Assembly: GCA_012838505.1 (NCBI GenBank)
Contig: DUPD01000104.1
Location: 1-48,210 of the forward strand
Reading direction: 5' to 3'
From: Bacilli bacterium
GTDB taxonomy: Bacteria; Bacillota; Bacilli; Bacillales; Amphibacillaceae
DNA length: 48,210 nt
Shown: positions 34,882-43,986 of the stretch, piece by piece
Layout of the letters: each line of letters opens with the position of its first letter
Position numbering within the stretch: position 1 is the first letter of the stretch
The notes under the pieces: generated by a model
The model's input: only the letters and a program-made list of their open reading frames with translations
Databases searched by the model: none
What the model was told of the DNA's origin: nothing
Translations under genes and position numbers: made by a program

Positions 34882-35748
34882 CTACCTTTCTTTAATGAAT
34901 TTTTTTAGTTTCGTAATAAAAGATGAAGGTGCTTTTTTATCGAGGTCAATTGAATCTGTTAAGTACTGTGTAACAATTTGATCAATAGCCCGAGATACTT
35001 GAGCTAGTGGATCATATAAAGTAAAAGGTACTTGTGAGATAACTGCTTTCGAAACCTTTTTGTCATCTGGTAAAACTCCAAGTGGGGTGATCTGTTTACC
35101 TAAAAAATAATTAGTCACCTTTTGAAGTCTTTTAATCACCTGTTTCCCTTCTTTAACAGAGTCTGCACGATTAATCAATAAATAGAATGGTAGTTGATCA
35201 TTCTTATTATGTATATGTTTAATCATCGCATAGCCATCCATCATTGAAGTTGGTTCAGGTGTTGTCACTAGTATGCATTCATCAGCAGCTAAAATGTATG
35301 CTAAACTTTCATTTGTTGCCCCAGCTCCCATATCAAAAAAGATATAGTCATATTCAGTTGATATTTGATGATATTGATCTAAAAAGTAGTTAAGTTTTTC
35401 TTCATCCATATTAAACACAGTAGAAAGTCCCGAGCCAGCTGAAATATATGAAATCGCATTTGGTCCTACTTCTATAATATCATGAATCGACAAATCATTC
35501 TCGTACATTTGCACAATTGAATATCTTGCTTGAAGTCCTAGTAAGATATCAACATTTCCCATCCCGATATCTAAATCAATGATCAAGACTGATTTTTTCT
35601 TTTCAATTAATTTAAGCGCAAAATTAATTGTGAAATTAGATTTACCAACGCCACCCTTACCACTCACAACAGCAATTGTTTTTGCTTGTTTTTTCCCATT
35701 TTTCTCTTTCATCTTTTGACGAAGGCTTGCAGCTTGATCGTTATACAT
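34882..35748 (-). CDS. flhG: FlhG (YlxH) MinD-like ATPase
   Basis: FlhG is a MinD/ParA-type ATPase that works with FlhF to control flagellar number and placement. The product of about 288 residues has the deviant Walker A motif SGKGGVGKSNFTIN near residue 30, IIDLDIGMGNVDILLG next, and the switch region YIFFDMGAGATNES. The N-terminus shows a DQAA sequence (MYNDQAASLRQKM), the FlhF-activating motif of FlhG proteins. I chose the ATG at 35746-35748; it overlaps the flhF stop by 8 nt (ATGTATAA). A TTG six codons earlier is less likely. Confidence 0.95.
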   Translation of the reverse strand: MYNDQAASLRQKMKEKNGKKQAKTIAVVSGKGGVGKSNFTINFALKLIEKKKSVLIIDLDIGMGNVDILLGLQARYSIVQMYENDLSIHDIIEVGPNAISYISAGSGLSTVFNMDEEKLNYFLDQYHQISTEYDYIFFDMGAGATNESLAYILAADECILVTTPEPTSMMDGYAMIKHIHNKNDQLPFYLLINRADSVKEGKQVIKRLQKVTNYFLGKQITPLGVLPDDKKVSKAVISQVPFTLYDPLAQVSRAIDQIVTQYLTDSIDLDKKAPSSFITKLKKFIKER

Positions 35749-36868
35749 CGTGATCGTCCAAGTCAATCAATAAATTTGCTAATAAGCTTGGTGTTGCTGC
35801 TTTAATATCATCGGGAACATTTTGACCGTGAGTCAGATAACCGATCCCAATCTTCTTTTTGCTCACCAAATTTAATAGGGCACCATACGTACTTGTTTCG
35901 TCAATTTTTGTGAAAATTAATTTCTTTAATGGAATCGATTTGAATTGATCATAAAGGGCTAGTAAATCTTGCGCTTTTGTCGTTGCTGATAAAACTAAAT
36001 ATGTTTCAACATCATGCTCTAGATCAACAACCTTGCCTAACTCAGCTACGTACTTGGGATCCCGGAAATTACGTCCTGCTGTATCAACAAAAACAAGATC
36101 ATACGCTTGAAATTTCAGACGAGCTTTTTGATAATCTTCCATCGTGTAGGCAATTTCTAATGGAATATCTAAAATATTTGAATATGTCTTTAATTGTTCA
36201 ATCGCGGCAATCCGATATGTGTCTGTTGTAATTAAAGCAACTTTTTTACCATCTTTCAGCATGCTTTTGGCTGCTAACTTTGCAATCGTAGTTGTTTTAC
36301 CGACCCCTGTTGGGCCAACTAGGTGAATGAATTTCTGTTCAAATTGAATTGCACCACAATTTTCTCTAGTAAAGAGAGCTTCTAGCTGTTGCTTTGTTTT
36401 TTTCTTTGCTTCTTGGAACGTCAGATCATCCGCTTGGTTCTGATCTAACGTGATTGAAATTAATTGATTAGCGACCTCTTCTTCAACTTCATGACTCATT
36501 AAATGTTCTTTGACTGATTGAAAAGCAGCAGGAAATCTTTGTTCAGTCTCATCAGCTGTTTTTTCCATCCATTTTCTCAATGAACGCAACTCTTCAATCA
36601 TAATCTGTTGCTGTTTGTTTGAATGAGTACTTTCAGGTTTTCGTATTTCAGTTACTTGCTCGACTCGTTGCTGCTTAATTGGACGTGGTTTGTTTGACTC
36701 AGGATCGATTGCTGCAACAACTTCAATATTTCTTTTTTTAAATAGCCCTAAGAAGCCGCCTGTATATACGGCTTTAGAGCTTAGAATAACCGCATCCGCT
36801 CCAAACTCACTTCTTACCTTATCTAGTGCCTCTGGCATACTAGGTGCTACATATTTTTTTACCTTCAT
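35741..36868 (-). CDS. flhF: FlhF, SRP-type GTPase
   Basis: FlhF is the third SRP GTPase after Ffh and FtsY, and helps place flagella. The 375-residue product has the N-terminal basic B domain (MKVKKYVAPSMPEALDKVRS) and an N domain of helices. The G domain carries GPTGVGKTTTIAKLAAKS (P-loop, about residue 185), ITTDTYRIAAIEQLKTYS, VFVDTAGRNFRDP and FTKIDET. The start ATG overlaps the flhA stop as ATGA, so translation is likely coupled. Confidence 0.97.
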   Translation of the reverse strand: MKVKKYVAPSMPEALDKVRSEFGADAVILSSKAVYTGGFLGLFKKRNIEVVAAIDPESNKPRPIKQQRVEQVTEIRKPESTHSNKQQQIMIEELRSLRKWMEKTADETEQRFPAAFQSVKEHLMSHEVEEEVANQLISITLDQNQADDLTFQEAKKKTKQQLEALFTRENCGAIQFEQKFIHLVGPTGVGKTTTIAKLAAKSMLKDGKKVALITTDTYRIAAIEQLKTYSNILDIPLEIAYTMEDYQKARLKFQAYDLVFVDTAGRNFRDPKYVAELGKVVDLEHDVETYLVLSATTKAQDLLALYDQFKSIPLKKLIFTKIDETSTYGALLNLVSKKKIGIGYLTHGQNVPDDIKAATPSLLANLLIDLDDHDV

Positions 36869-38901
36869 CCTGCTTTCACCACCCCAATACTTTGAACATC
36901 TAGATCTGGTTCTAATTCGTTATAAGATAATACAATCACATCTGGGAAAAATCGATCAAGCAATTGTTTCATATACATTCTAATTGTTGGAGAACATAAA
37001 ATGATTGGGTTTTCTGACTGTAATGAAGCTTGTTCAATTCTTTCAGTTACCGAACCAATTATTTTTTGCTGGCTTTCTGGATCAAGCGCTAAATAATTTC
37101 CATGTTCAGTTTGCTGAACATGATCAGCAATCATTTGTTCAACCTCTCCAGCAACAGTGATGACACGAAGTGAATTTAAATCATTGGCATATTGCTTTGT
37201 AATTTGTGATGCTAATGATTGTCTTGCATATTCCCCTAATAATTCTGGATCATTCGTCATTTTCCCAAAATCAGCTAAGGTCTCAAAAATAACTGGCAAA
37301 TTACGAATTGATACCTGTTCTCTTAATAATTTCGCTAATACCTTTTGAACATCACCAACACTTAATGGTTCCGGTGAAACTTCTTCGACTAAGATTGGAT
37401 ATGACTCCTTCAAATGGTCGATCAATTGCTTTGTTTCCTGGCGCCCCAATAATAAATGGGCATGTTTTTTGATCACTTCAGTTATGTGTGTAGATACAAC
37501 TGATGGCGGGTCAACAACAGTATAGCCAGATAATTCAGCTTCATCCTTGATGTCCTCGCTTATCCATTTAGCTGGAAGTCCAAAGGCTGGTTCAGTCGTA
37601 GCAATACCATCTATTTCATCATCTTCCATGCCAGGTGTCATCGCTAAATAATGATCAAGCATTAACTCACCACTCGCGACTTCATTGCCTTTTATCTTCA
37701 GCTGATACGCATTAGGTGGTAATTGAATGTTATCGCGAATTCGAACAACTGGAATCACGACACCAAGTTCAATCGCCAATTGCCTTCTAATCATTACAAT
37801 TCGATCCATCAGATCACCACCTTGGCTTGAGTCAACGAGTGGAATCAATGAATAACCAAATTCAAATTCGATTGGATCCATACTAATTAAATCAACAACA
37901 TTTTCAGTTGATTCAATTTGTCTGGCAGCATCCTCATCTTCTACTTCACCTTGATCGATTATTGGTTCTTGTGTTGGACGATCAAGTACATATCCAGCGA
38001 TCAATAAGACGGCTGATATTGATGTCGTTAACCAAAAATCAATTGTCGTAAAACCTAGAACAAAGATGGTACCGCCTGCGATATAAAGGAGTTTTGGATA
38101 TTGTAACAATTGAGTTGATACGTCACTACTCAAGTTTTCCTCAGAGACAGCTCTTGTCACAATAATACCAGTGGCAGTTGAAATTAATAAGGCTGGGAGT
38201 TGCGTTACAATTCCATCACCAACAGTTAATTGCATATATGTTGATAGAGCTTCGCCAATGCTCATCCCCATCTGTAGCATTCCAATAATAATCCCAAAGA
38301 TAATATTAATTAATACAATAATAATTCCTGCAATGGCATCACCTTTAATAAACTTACTCGCCCCATCCATCGCACCGTAAAAGTCTGCTTCTCGCTCAAT
38401 TTTACTTCTTCGTTCTCGTGCCTGATGTTCATTAATTAAGCCAGCATTTAAATCAGCATCAATACTCATTTGTTTACCAGGCATCGCGTCTAAAGTAAAT
38501 CGTGCACCTACCTCTGATACACGCTCACTTCCTTTTGTAATAACTAAGAATTGAATAATGACCAAAATTGCAAAGATTACAAAACCAACTAATGGGTTAC
38601 CACCAATAACAAATGAACCAAACGTTTCAACAACACTACCCGCATCAGCTTCTGCTAAAATTGAACGGGTTGTAGAAACGTTCAAACCTAATCTAAATAA
38701 AGTTATAATCAATAGTAATGACGGTAAAACAGAAAACTGGAGAGGTTCAGTTATATTCATTGCTACTAAAATAACAACTAATGATAAAGCAATGTTTATC
38801 AAAATAAGAATACTTAATAACCATCCCGGTAACGGTACAATGATCATAACCATGATGACGATAACAAATAATAAAATTGATATATCTTTAAATTTAAACA
38901 T
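36865..38901 (-). CDS. flhA: Flagellar export gate protein FlhA
   Basis: FlhA is the nonameric export gate of the flagellar type III secretion system and uses the proton motive force. The 678-residue product has an N-terminal half with about eight membrane segments. Between them is the conserved FHIPEP-family loop with GSERVSEVGARFTLDAMPGK and QMSIDADLNAG. The C-terminal half (from about residue 330) is the cytoplasmic domain that binds chaperone-substrate complexes. The length equals the 677 residues of B. subtilis FlhA. It lies 24 nt after flhB. Confidence 0.98.
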   Translation of the reverse strand: MFKFKDISILLFVIVIMVMIIVPLPGWLLSILILINIALSLVVILVAMNITEPLQFSVLPSLLLIITLFRLGLNVSTTRSILAEADAGSVVETFGSFVIGGNPLVGFVIFAILVIIQFLVITKGSERVSEVGARFTLDAMPGKQMSIDADLNAGLINEHQARERRSKIEREADFYGAMDGASKFIKGDAIAGIIIVLINIIFGIIIGMLQMGMSIGEALSTYMQLTVGDGIVTQLPALLISTATGIIVTRAVSEENLSSDVSTQLLQYPKLLYIAGGTIFVLGFTTIDFWLTTSISAVLLIAGYVLDRPTQEPIIDQGEVEDEDAARQIESTENVVDLISMDPIEFEFGYSLIPLVDSSQGGDLMDRIVMIRRQLAIELGVVIPVVRIRDNIQLPPNAYQLKIKGNEVASGELMLDHYLAMTPGMEDDEIDGIATTEPAFGLPAKWISEDIKDEAELSGYTVVDPPSVVSTHITEVIKKHAHLLLGRQETKQLIDHLKESYPILVEEVSPEPLSVGDVQKVLAKLLREQVSIRNLPVIFETLADFGKMTNDPELLGEYARQSLASQITKQYANDLNSLRVITVAGEVEQMIADHVQQTEHGNYLALDPESQQKIIGSVTERIEQASLQSENPIILCSPTIRMYMKQLLDRFFPDVIVLSYNELEPDLDVQSIGVVKAG

Positions 38902-38925
38902 TTAACTCTCTCCTTACGAGTTAAC

Positions 38926-40008
38926 TTACGCTCTTTTTTCTACTTGATAAACGTAAGCCAACACTTCAGCTACAGCCTGATAATACGACTCATCGATCGT
39001 ATGGCCAACCTCTACATTAGCATATAATGCTCTTGCTAAAGGACGATTTTCAACAATCATCACTTGATTTTTCTCTGCAAGCTCACGGATTTTAAAAGCT
39101 ACATAATCCGCTCCTTTAGCAACAACATATGGAGCGATCGCTTTTGATTCATCATATTTTAAGGCAACCGCATAATGAGTTGGGTTCGTGATCACAACAT
39201 CAGCATCTGGTACTTCACTCATCATTCGTCGCATTGCCATTTGACGTTGATTTTCTCTGATTTTTGATTTAATTAATGGATCACCTTCAATGTTTTTATA
39301 CTCTTCCTTTATTTCATGTTTTGACATACGAAGATTTTTTTCATAATCAAAACGTTGGTATGCATAATCAAATACACCTAAAATGAGTAATGCGATAGCG
39401 GCTGATAGACCCATTCGTGTTGTTGTTGAGCCAAAAAAGGCCAGCGCACTATCTAAACCCGCTTGAGACTGCATAAATATTTCATCTTTACTACCCCAAA
39501 GTATTGAAAAAGTTACTGCACCGACAACGCTAATTTTTAAAATTGATTTGACTAACTCAACAATTGCTCGAATCGAAAAAATTCGTTTGGCTCCTTCCAA
39601 CGGATTGAGCTTGTCCAGTTTCATTTGCAATGGTTCAGCTGTAAACAAGAAACCAATTTGAAGTAAATTCGATACAATTCCCGCAACAATTGCTACGCCT
39701 ATAACAGGCGCTATTGTAATTGCCATATAAATAATAAGATCGATAAAAATCAGATGAAGTTGGTCAATCGTCACTGTCAAATTAAGATATTCTGTGAAGA
39801 CACGAGTATAAAGTCCAGTAAACCTTTCTTTCCAAAATGGACCGATCGCAATAAAAGTAATAAACATAAAAAAGAGCAAAATAGCTGTGTTTATATCTTG
39901 GCTTTTGGCAACCTGACCTTTTTCACGTGTGTCCTCTCTTTTTTTCGGTGTCGCTTTTTCGGTTTTCTCTCCGGAAAAAAACTGAAGGTCTAACGCTAAC
40001 CATTCCAT
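38926..40008 (-). CDS. flhB: Flagellar export switch protein FlhB
   Basis: FlhB controls the substrate switch from rod/hook to filament export. The 360-residue product opens with DLQFFSGEKTEKATPKKRED, has four membrane segments in the first 210 residues, and then the charged linker. The autocleavage site is VVITNPTHYAVALKYD, with the NPTH motif intact near residue 270. ENRPLARALYANVEVG is another conserved block. The ATG at 40006-40008 follows AGGAGGAA. It starts 2 nt after fliR, as is common; the two are fused in some other bacteria but separate here. Confidence 0.97.
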   Translation of the reverse strand: MEWLALDLQFFSGEKTEKATPKKREDTREKGQVAKSQDINTAILLFFMFITFIAIGPFWKERFTGLYTRVFTEYLNLTVTIDQLHLIFIDLIIYMAITIAPVIGVAIVAGIVSNLLQIGFLFTAEPLQMKLDKLNPLEGAKRIFSIRAIVELVKSILKISVVGAVTFSILWGSKDEIFMQSQAGLDSALAFFGSTTTRMGLSAAIALLILGVFDYAYQRFDYEKNLRMSKHEIKEEYKNIEGDPLIKSKIRENQRQMAMRRMMSEVPDADVVITNPTHYAVALKYDESKAIAPYVVAKGADYVAFKIRELAEKNQVMIVENRPLARALYANVEVGHTIDESYYQAVAEVLAYVYQVEKRA

Positions 40009-40010
40009 GC

Positions 40011-40790
40011 TTATATTCCTCCTAGGATCCGCATAAAGCTATCCATAACTTCCAACGTATAACCAAATAGACGCTTAACGATACTTATATAAAAGATCAA
40101 ATAAACACTAATCGCAATAAAAGAAACTGTAATTTTCAACGGAATACCAACGACGAATACATTAAGTTGCGGGACTGTTCTCGCAATAATTCCTAGTGCA
40201 ACATCGACTAAAAATAAACTTCCGACAATCGGAATTGCCATTTGAAATGCAATTAAAAACATTTGACTAAACATGACAATAACAGTTGTTATGTAATTTT
40301 GACTTGCAAAGTTGATTAACTGATCAAGTTCAACGAAATTAAAACTTGCTACAGCACCATTAATGAGTAAGTGATGTCCATCTATCGCTAAAATAAACAA
40401 TAGCGCAAACGTGTAAAAATATTGACCAATAATCGGACTTTGAGCACCAGTTTGTGGATCCATTACGTTTGCGATCGCAAAACCCATTTGAAAATCGATA
40501 AAGCCACCAGCAATTTGAACGATTGTTAAAATTAACGTTGCGACTAAACCAATAATCAAACCAACCATTACTTCTTTAAAAAGTAATAATAGATACATTA
40601 AATCAATCGATAACGCAGGAACTTCAATTGTTGACACGATGATTAGACTAATAAAAAATGCAATGCCAATTTTAAATGAATTAGGAATGTTACGATATGA
40701 AAAAATCGGAACCGTTGCAATAAAAGCCACAAGTCGTGCAAAGATCAACAAGAAAGCAGGTAAGTAATTAAAATCAATTAATGTTAACAT
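40011..40790 (-). CDS. fliR: Flagellar export protein FliR
   Basis: FliR forms, with FliP and FliQ, the helical export gate of the flagellar secretion system. The 259-residue product is very hydrophobic with about six membrane segments. It starts MLTLIDFNYLPAFLLIFARL and carries GGFIDFQMGFAIANVMDP near residue 90 and VPQLNVFVVGIPLKI near residue 200, which are diagnostic. It starts 3 nt after the fliQ stop. Confidence 0.97.
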   Translation of the reverse strand: MLTLIDFNYLPAFLLIFARLVAFIATVPIFSYRNIPNSFKIGIAFFISLIIVSTIEVPALSIDLMYLLLLFKEVMVGLIIGLVATLILTIVQIAGGFIDFQMGFAIANVMDPQTGAQSPIIGQYFYTFALLFILAIDGHHLLINGAVASFNFVELDQLINFASQNYITTVIVMFSQMFLIAFQMAIPIVGSLFLVDVALGIIARTVPQLNVFVVGIPLKITVSFIAISVYLIFYISIVKRLFGYTLEVMDSFMRILGGI

Positions 40791-40793
40791 CGA

Positions 40794-41063
40794 TTAACCT
40801 ATAAACTGAGTGAGATTCTGAAAGATGCTCATCGCAAACTGTGTCAGTTGATTTAACATCCATGGACCAAAAAAGACAATACCAACTAAAACAGCGACAA
40901 TTTTCGGGATGAAAGCTAAAGTTTGCTCTTGGATTTGCGTTGTCGCCTGAAAAATACTAACTAATAGACCGACAGCTAAAGCTAGAATCAGTAATGGCCC
41001 TGCAACCATCAATATTGTTATAATCCCCTGCTCCGCTAATGAAATAACAGATTCTTCACTCAT
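40794..41063 (-). CDS. fliQ: Flagellar export protein FliQ
   Basis: FliQ is a small gate component of the flagellar export apparatus. The 89-residue product has two membrane segments (about residues 16-40 and 52-75). The sequence LLVSIFQATTQIQEQTLAFI between them is the family signature. The length is the usual one. It lies 31 nt after fliP, with AAGGAGG in front of the ATG. Confidence 0.97.
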   Translation of the reverse strand: MSEESVISLAEQGIITILMVAGPLLILALAVGLLVSIFQATTQIQEQTLAFIPKIVAVLVGIVFFGPWMLNQLTQFAMSIFQNLTQFIG

Positions 41064-41094
41064 GCTTTCAACCTCCTTATGGCTTTTTTATTCG

Positions 41095-41763
41095 CTAATG
41101 AAAACTCGATAATAATGATTCAATGATTAAATGCCAACCATCAACTAACACAAATAATAAAATCTTAAATGGTAAAGATATCATAACTGGAGGTAACATC
41201 ATCATCCCCATCGACATTAAGATACTAGCTACCGTCATATCAATGACTAAAAACGGAATAAAGATTAAAAATCCCATTGTGAACGCGGTTTTTAATTCAC
41301 TGATTGCAAATGCAGGAACGAGAGCTGTTAATGGAATATCTTCAATTGTTTCAATTGGCTCTGTATCCGTGTAATTTAAAAATAATTGTAAATCCTTTTG
41401 TCTCGTATGATTCGACATAAATTGTTTGATCGGTCCACTCGCTCGGTCATATGCCTCTTCTAAACCAATTTCATCATTCATTAATGGCGTCAACGCTTCT
41501 TGATTAATCTCTTGAAAAGTAGGTGCCATAACAAAAAATGTAATGAAAAGTGCAATCCCAATTAAAACTTGATTCGGTGGCATTTGTTGTGTTGCCAAAG
41601 AAGTTCTTGTAAATGACAAAACAATAATTGTTCGAGTAAAACTCGTTAACAAAATTAAAATGCCAGGTGCTAAGGAGAAAATCGTTAATAATATTAATAA
41701 TTGTACGGCACTAGAGACTGTATCTACGTCAGTACCAGAGAAAATATCAATAAACTCATTCAT
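41095..41763 (-). CDS. fliP: Flagellar export protein FliP
   Basis: FliP forms the core pentamer of the export gate. The 222-residue product lacks a long cleavable signal. It contains LTSFTRTIIVLSFTRTSLAT, then MPPNQVLIGIALFITFFVM and the periplasmic segment. The C-terminal membrane pair carries TAFTMGFLIFIPFLVIDMTV and SMGMMMLPPVMISLPFKILL, all typical. It starts 2 nt after the fliO stop, with a GGAAGAAG site. Confidence 0.98.
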   Translation of the reverse strand: MNEFIDIFSGTDVDTVSSAVQLLILLTIFSLAPGILILLTSFTRTIIVLSFTRTSLATQQMPPNQVLIGIALFITFFVMAPTFQEINQEALTPLMNDEIGLEEAYDRASGPIKQFMSNHTRQKDLQLFLNYTDTEPIETIEDIPLTALVPAFAISELKTAFTMGFLIFIPFLVIDMTVASILMSMGMMMLPPVMISLPFKILLFVLVDGWHLIIESLLSSFH

Positions 41764-41765
41764 AA

Positions 41766-42434
41766 TTATTCTTCTTCCTTAAATTTCACTCTAATTTTTT
41801 CTCTTTTATCTTTCATCGCATCAAGCTCTCCTTTGAATAAAGAGGCAAAGTCTTGATCATTAGACGTATCATCTGCTTGACCCAATTCCTCGCTAGACTG
41901 CGGTTTTCTCTTTCGGATAAAATTAAACTGTTCGATCAATGACGAGTTGATCATTGGTGTTGATTGTTGATTTTCTAATAATTGTTCTTTAACTGATTGA
42001 TCGGTAATTTCAGTTAGAATTGATACATCATCACCGACCCCAACAAGATAAATTTTATCCCCTACCTTAACCAATTGAGCTGATTTATTCATACCTAACG
42101 AAATACCACCTAAATTAGTTAAGACTTTTCCTTGGTGATTAAAATTGCTTGAACGGTTAAAAAATTTTAACAACAAATAAATTAAGCCAATAATTATCAC
42201 TAAGACGACAATAATTCGGATGATTAGACCAAAAATAGTCGGTTGTTTACTCTCGCTCGATTGTGAAGGATCTGAAACAACCGCATCTTGATCCATTGAT
42301 TCCTGCTCATCTTGTTCGATCGATTCCGTTTGATTAAAAAAATCAGAGACAGAACCATCACCTGTTTCAGCTTGAATAACGAACGGGCTAAACAAAGTCG
42401 AAAGCAATATTAAGAAAAATACGTACTTTTTCAT
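41766..42434 (-). CDS. fliO: Flagellar biosynthesis protein FliO (FliZ)
   Basis: FliO, called FliZ in B. subtilis, assists assembly of the FliP ring. The 222-residue product has an N-terminal signal peptide (MKKYVFFLILLSTLFSPFVI, cleavage likely after IQA), an acidic external stretch, and one membrane segment (about residues 66-90, GLIIRIIVVLVIIIGLIYLL). The FliO domain follows, with KVGDKIYLVGVGDDVSIL. The C-terminal tail is charged. The start ATG comes 4 nt after the cheY stop and lacks a strong ribosome binding site, so translational coupling to cheY is likely. Confidence 0.93.
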   Translation of the reverse strand: MKKYVFFLILLSTLFSPFVIQAETGDGSVSDFFNQTESIEQDEQESMDQDAVVSDPSQSSESKQPTIFGLIIRIIVVLVIIIGLIYLLLKFFNRSSNFNHQGKVLTNLGGISLGMNKSAQLVKVGDKIYLVGVGDDVSILTEITDQSVKEQLLENQQSTPMINSSLIEQFNFIRKRKPQSSEELGQADDTSNDQDFASLFKGELDAMKDKREKIRVKFKEEE

Positions 42435-42438
42435 CCAA

Positions 42439-42801
42439 TCAATCCAATGCTTTAGTTATCGCTTCAATAACTCGATCTGCTTGAAATGGTTTAACAACGA
42501 AGTCTTTCGCTCCTGCTTGAATCGCATCAATTACCATCGCTTGTTGTCCCATCGCTGAACACATAATGACGATTGCATTCGGATCAAGTGCTTTAATTTC
42601 TTTTAAAGCTGTAATCCCATCTTTTTCAGGCATCGTAATGTCCATCGTCACAAGATCTGGTTTTAGCTCCTCATACTTTTCAACAGCTTGTTGACCGTCT
42701 TGTGCTTCACCAACAATTTCAAATCCATTTTTATTTAAAATATCCTTAATCATCATCCGCATAAAAGCTGCGTCATCTACAATTAAAACTGTGTGTGCCA
42801 T
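42439..42801 (-). CDS. cheY: Chemotaxis response regulator CheY
   Basis: CheY-P binds the flagellar switch; in Bacillus this favours counterclockwise rotation and smooth swimming. The 120-residue single-domain receiver starts MAHTVLIVDDAAFMRMMIKD and has the acidic pair D9/D10, phosphoacceptor D54 (TMDITMPEKDG), the threonine/serine position in IVIMCSAMG and K104 in FVVKPFQAD. Two adjacent ATGs exist; the inner one gives the MAH start and D54 numbering of B. subtilis CheY. It lies between fliY and fliO, as in B. subtilis. Confidence 0.97.
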   Translation of the reverse strand: MAHTVLIVDDAAFMRMMIKDILNKNGFEIVGEAQDGQQAVEKYEELKPDLVTMDITMPEKDGITALKEIKALDPNAIVIMCSAMGQQAMVIDAIQAGAKDFVVKPFQADRVIEAITKALD

Positions 42802-42822
42802 CATTCTTCCTCCTAAACATTT

Positions 42823-43986
42823 TTACTTTAAATTTTTCAATCGATCAGTTTGACTAATGATCTCTGTAACTCTAACACCAAAATTTTCATCAATAACGAC
42901 AACTTCACCTTGAGCAATCAACTTATTATTGACATGAATATCAACAGGCTCACCTGCTAGTTTATCAAGCTCTAGAATTGAACCTGATGATAGTTCAAGT
43001 ATATCTTGAACCGCTCTTTTTGTTCGACCTAATTCGACAGTAACTTGCAGTGGAATATCTAACAGCATGTCCAAGTTACGTTGTTCAGTTTGTGGTAAAT
43101 CGAATTGTTCAAAACTTGAAAATTGAGCATTTTGAATCGTTGCATTCGCTTGTGTCGGTTCACCAATGTTTCGTGGTTGCCTTGGTGGAGTGCTTACCAT
43201 TTCACGCTCAACGGTTTGTTGACTCATTGATTTAACCTCTTTTTCCTCATGTTTTACTTCTGCCTGTGGTTCAGGCGTCGGCTCTGGCTCGGGTTCTGGA
43301 GCATTTAATAAACCATCGACCATCTCTTTAGCAAATGATGGTGGTAATAGTTGCATGATATTCGAATCAACTAAATCCCCAATGATTAATTGAAAAGAAA
43401 CTTTGATTAAAATGTCATCATTAGGAATATACTGGTCACTCAAATCTTCCGACACATCCAGCATAACAGTTTCCGGTGGGGAAATATCAACTCGTTTTGA
43501 AAAAATTGTTGACATACTTGTTGCAGCAGTCCCCATCATTTGATTCATTGCTTCTTGAATCGCACTCATGTAAATATCATCTAGTTCAATCTCTTGATTA
43601 TGCCCTTGACCATCACCACCAAGCATTAAATCCGCAATAACATAAGCATCATCTGATTTTAAAATGAACAAGTTATCAGCTTTAAAACCTTCTGTATATT
43701 TAACTTCAACACCGACATGTGGGACCGGAAATTCTTTTTCAAGTTCATTTCGCTTCACAAATGTGACTGTAGGTGTTGTAATTTCAACTTTTTGATTTAA
43801 TAATGTTGCAAGAGTTGTAGCAGAACTTCCAAATGATATATTACCTATTTCTCCTAAAGCGTCTTGTTCAATTTCTGTTAAGACAGGCTGTTCTTCTTGA
43901 GGCTGATCAATTACCTCTTCCTCTGTATCATCATCCAAATTTAACAACGCATCGATTTCATCTTGTGAAAGCATACCATCATTCAT
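42823..43986 (-). CDS. fliY: Flagellar switch protein and CheY-P phosphatase FliY
   Basis: FliY replaces FliN in the Bacillus switch complex and is the main CheY-P phosphatase. The 387-residue product has an N-terminal CheY-P-binding peptide (MLSQDEIDALLNL), then a CheC-like domain with two active motifs (LGEIGNISFGSSATTLAT and IQEAMNQMMGTAATSMS). A proline/glutamate-rich linker (about residues 230-280) follows. The C-terminal FliN domain (from about 305) has LLDIPLQVTVELGRTKRAVQ and VDIHVNNKLIAQGEVVVIDE. Its ATG overlaps the fliM stop by 8 nt (ATGAATGA), with GGAGG at normal distance. Confidence 0.97.
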   Translation of the reverse strand: MNDGMLSQDEIDALLNLDDDTEEEVIDQPQEEQPVLTEIEQDALGEIGNISFGSSATTLATLLNQKVEITTPTVTFVKRNELEKEFPVPHVGVEVKYTEGFKADNLFILKSDDAYVIADLMLGGDGQGHNQEIELDDIYMSAIQEAMNQMMGTAATSMSTIFSKRVDISPPETVMLDVSEDLSDQYIPNDDILIKVSFQLIIGDLVDSNIMQLLPPSFAKEMVDGLLNAPEPEPEPTPEPQAEVKHEEKEVKSMSQQTVEREMVSTPPRQPRNIGEPTQANATIQNAQFSSFEQFDLPQTEQRNLDMLLDIPLQVTVELGRTKRAVQDILELSSGSILELDKLAGEPVDIHVNNKLIAQGEVVVIDENFGVRVTEIISQTDRLKNLK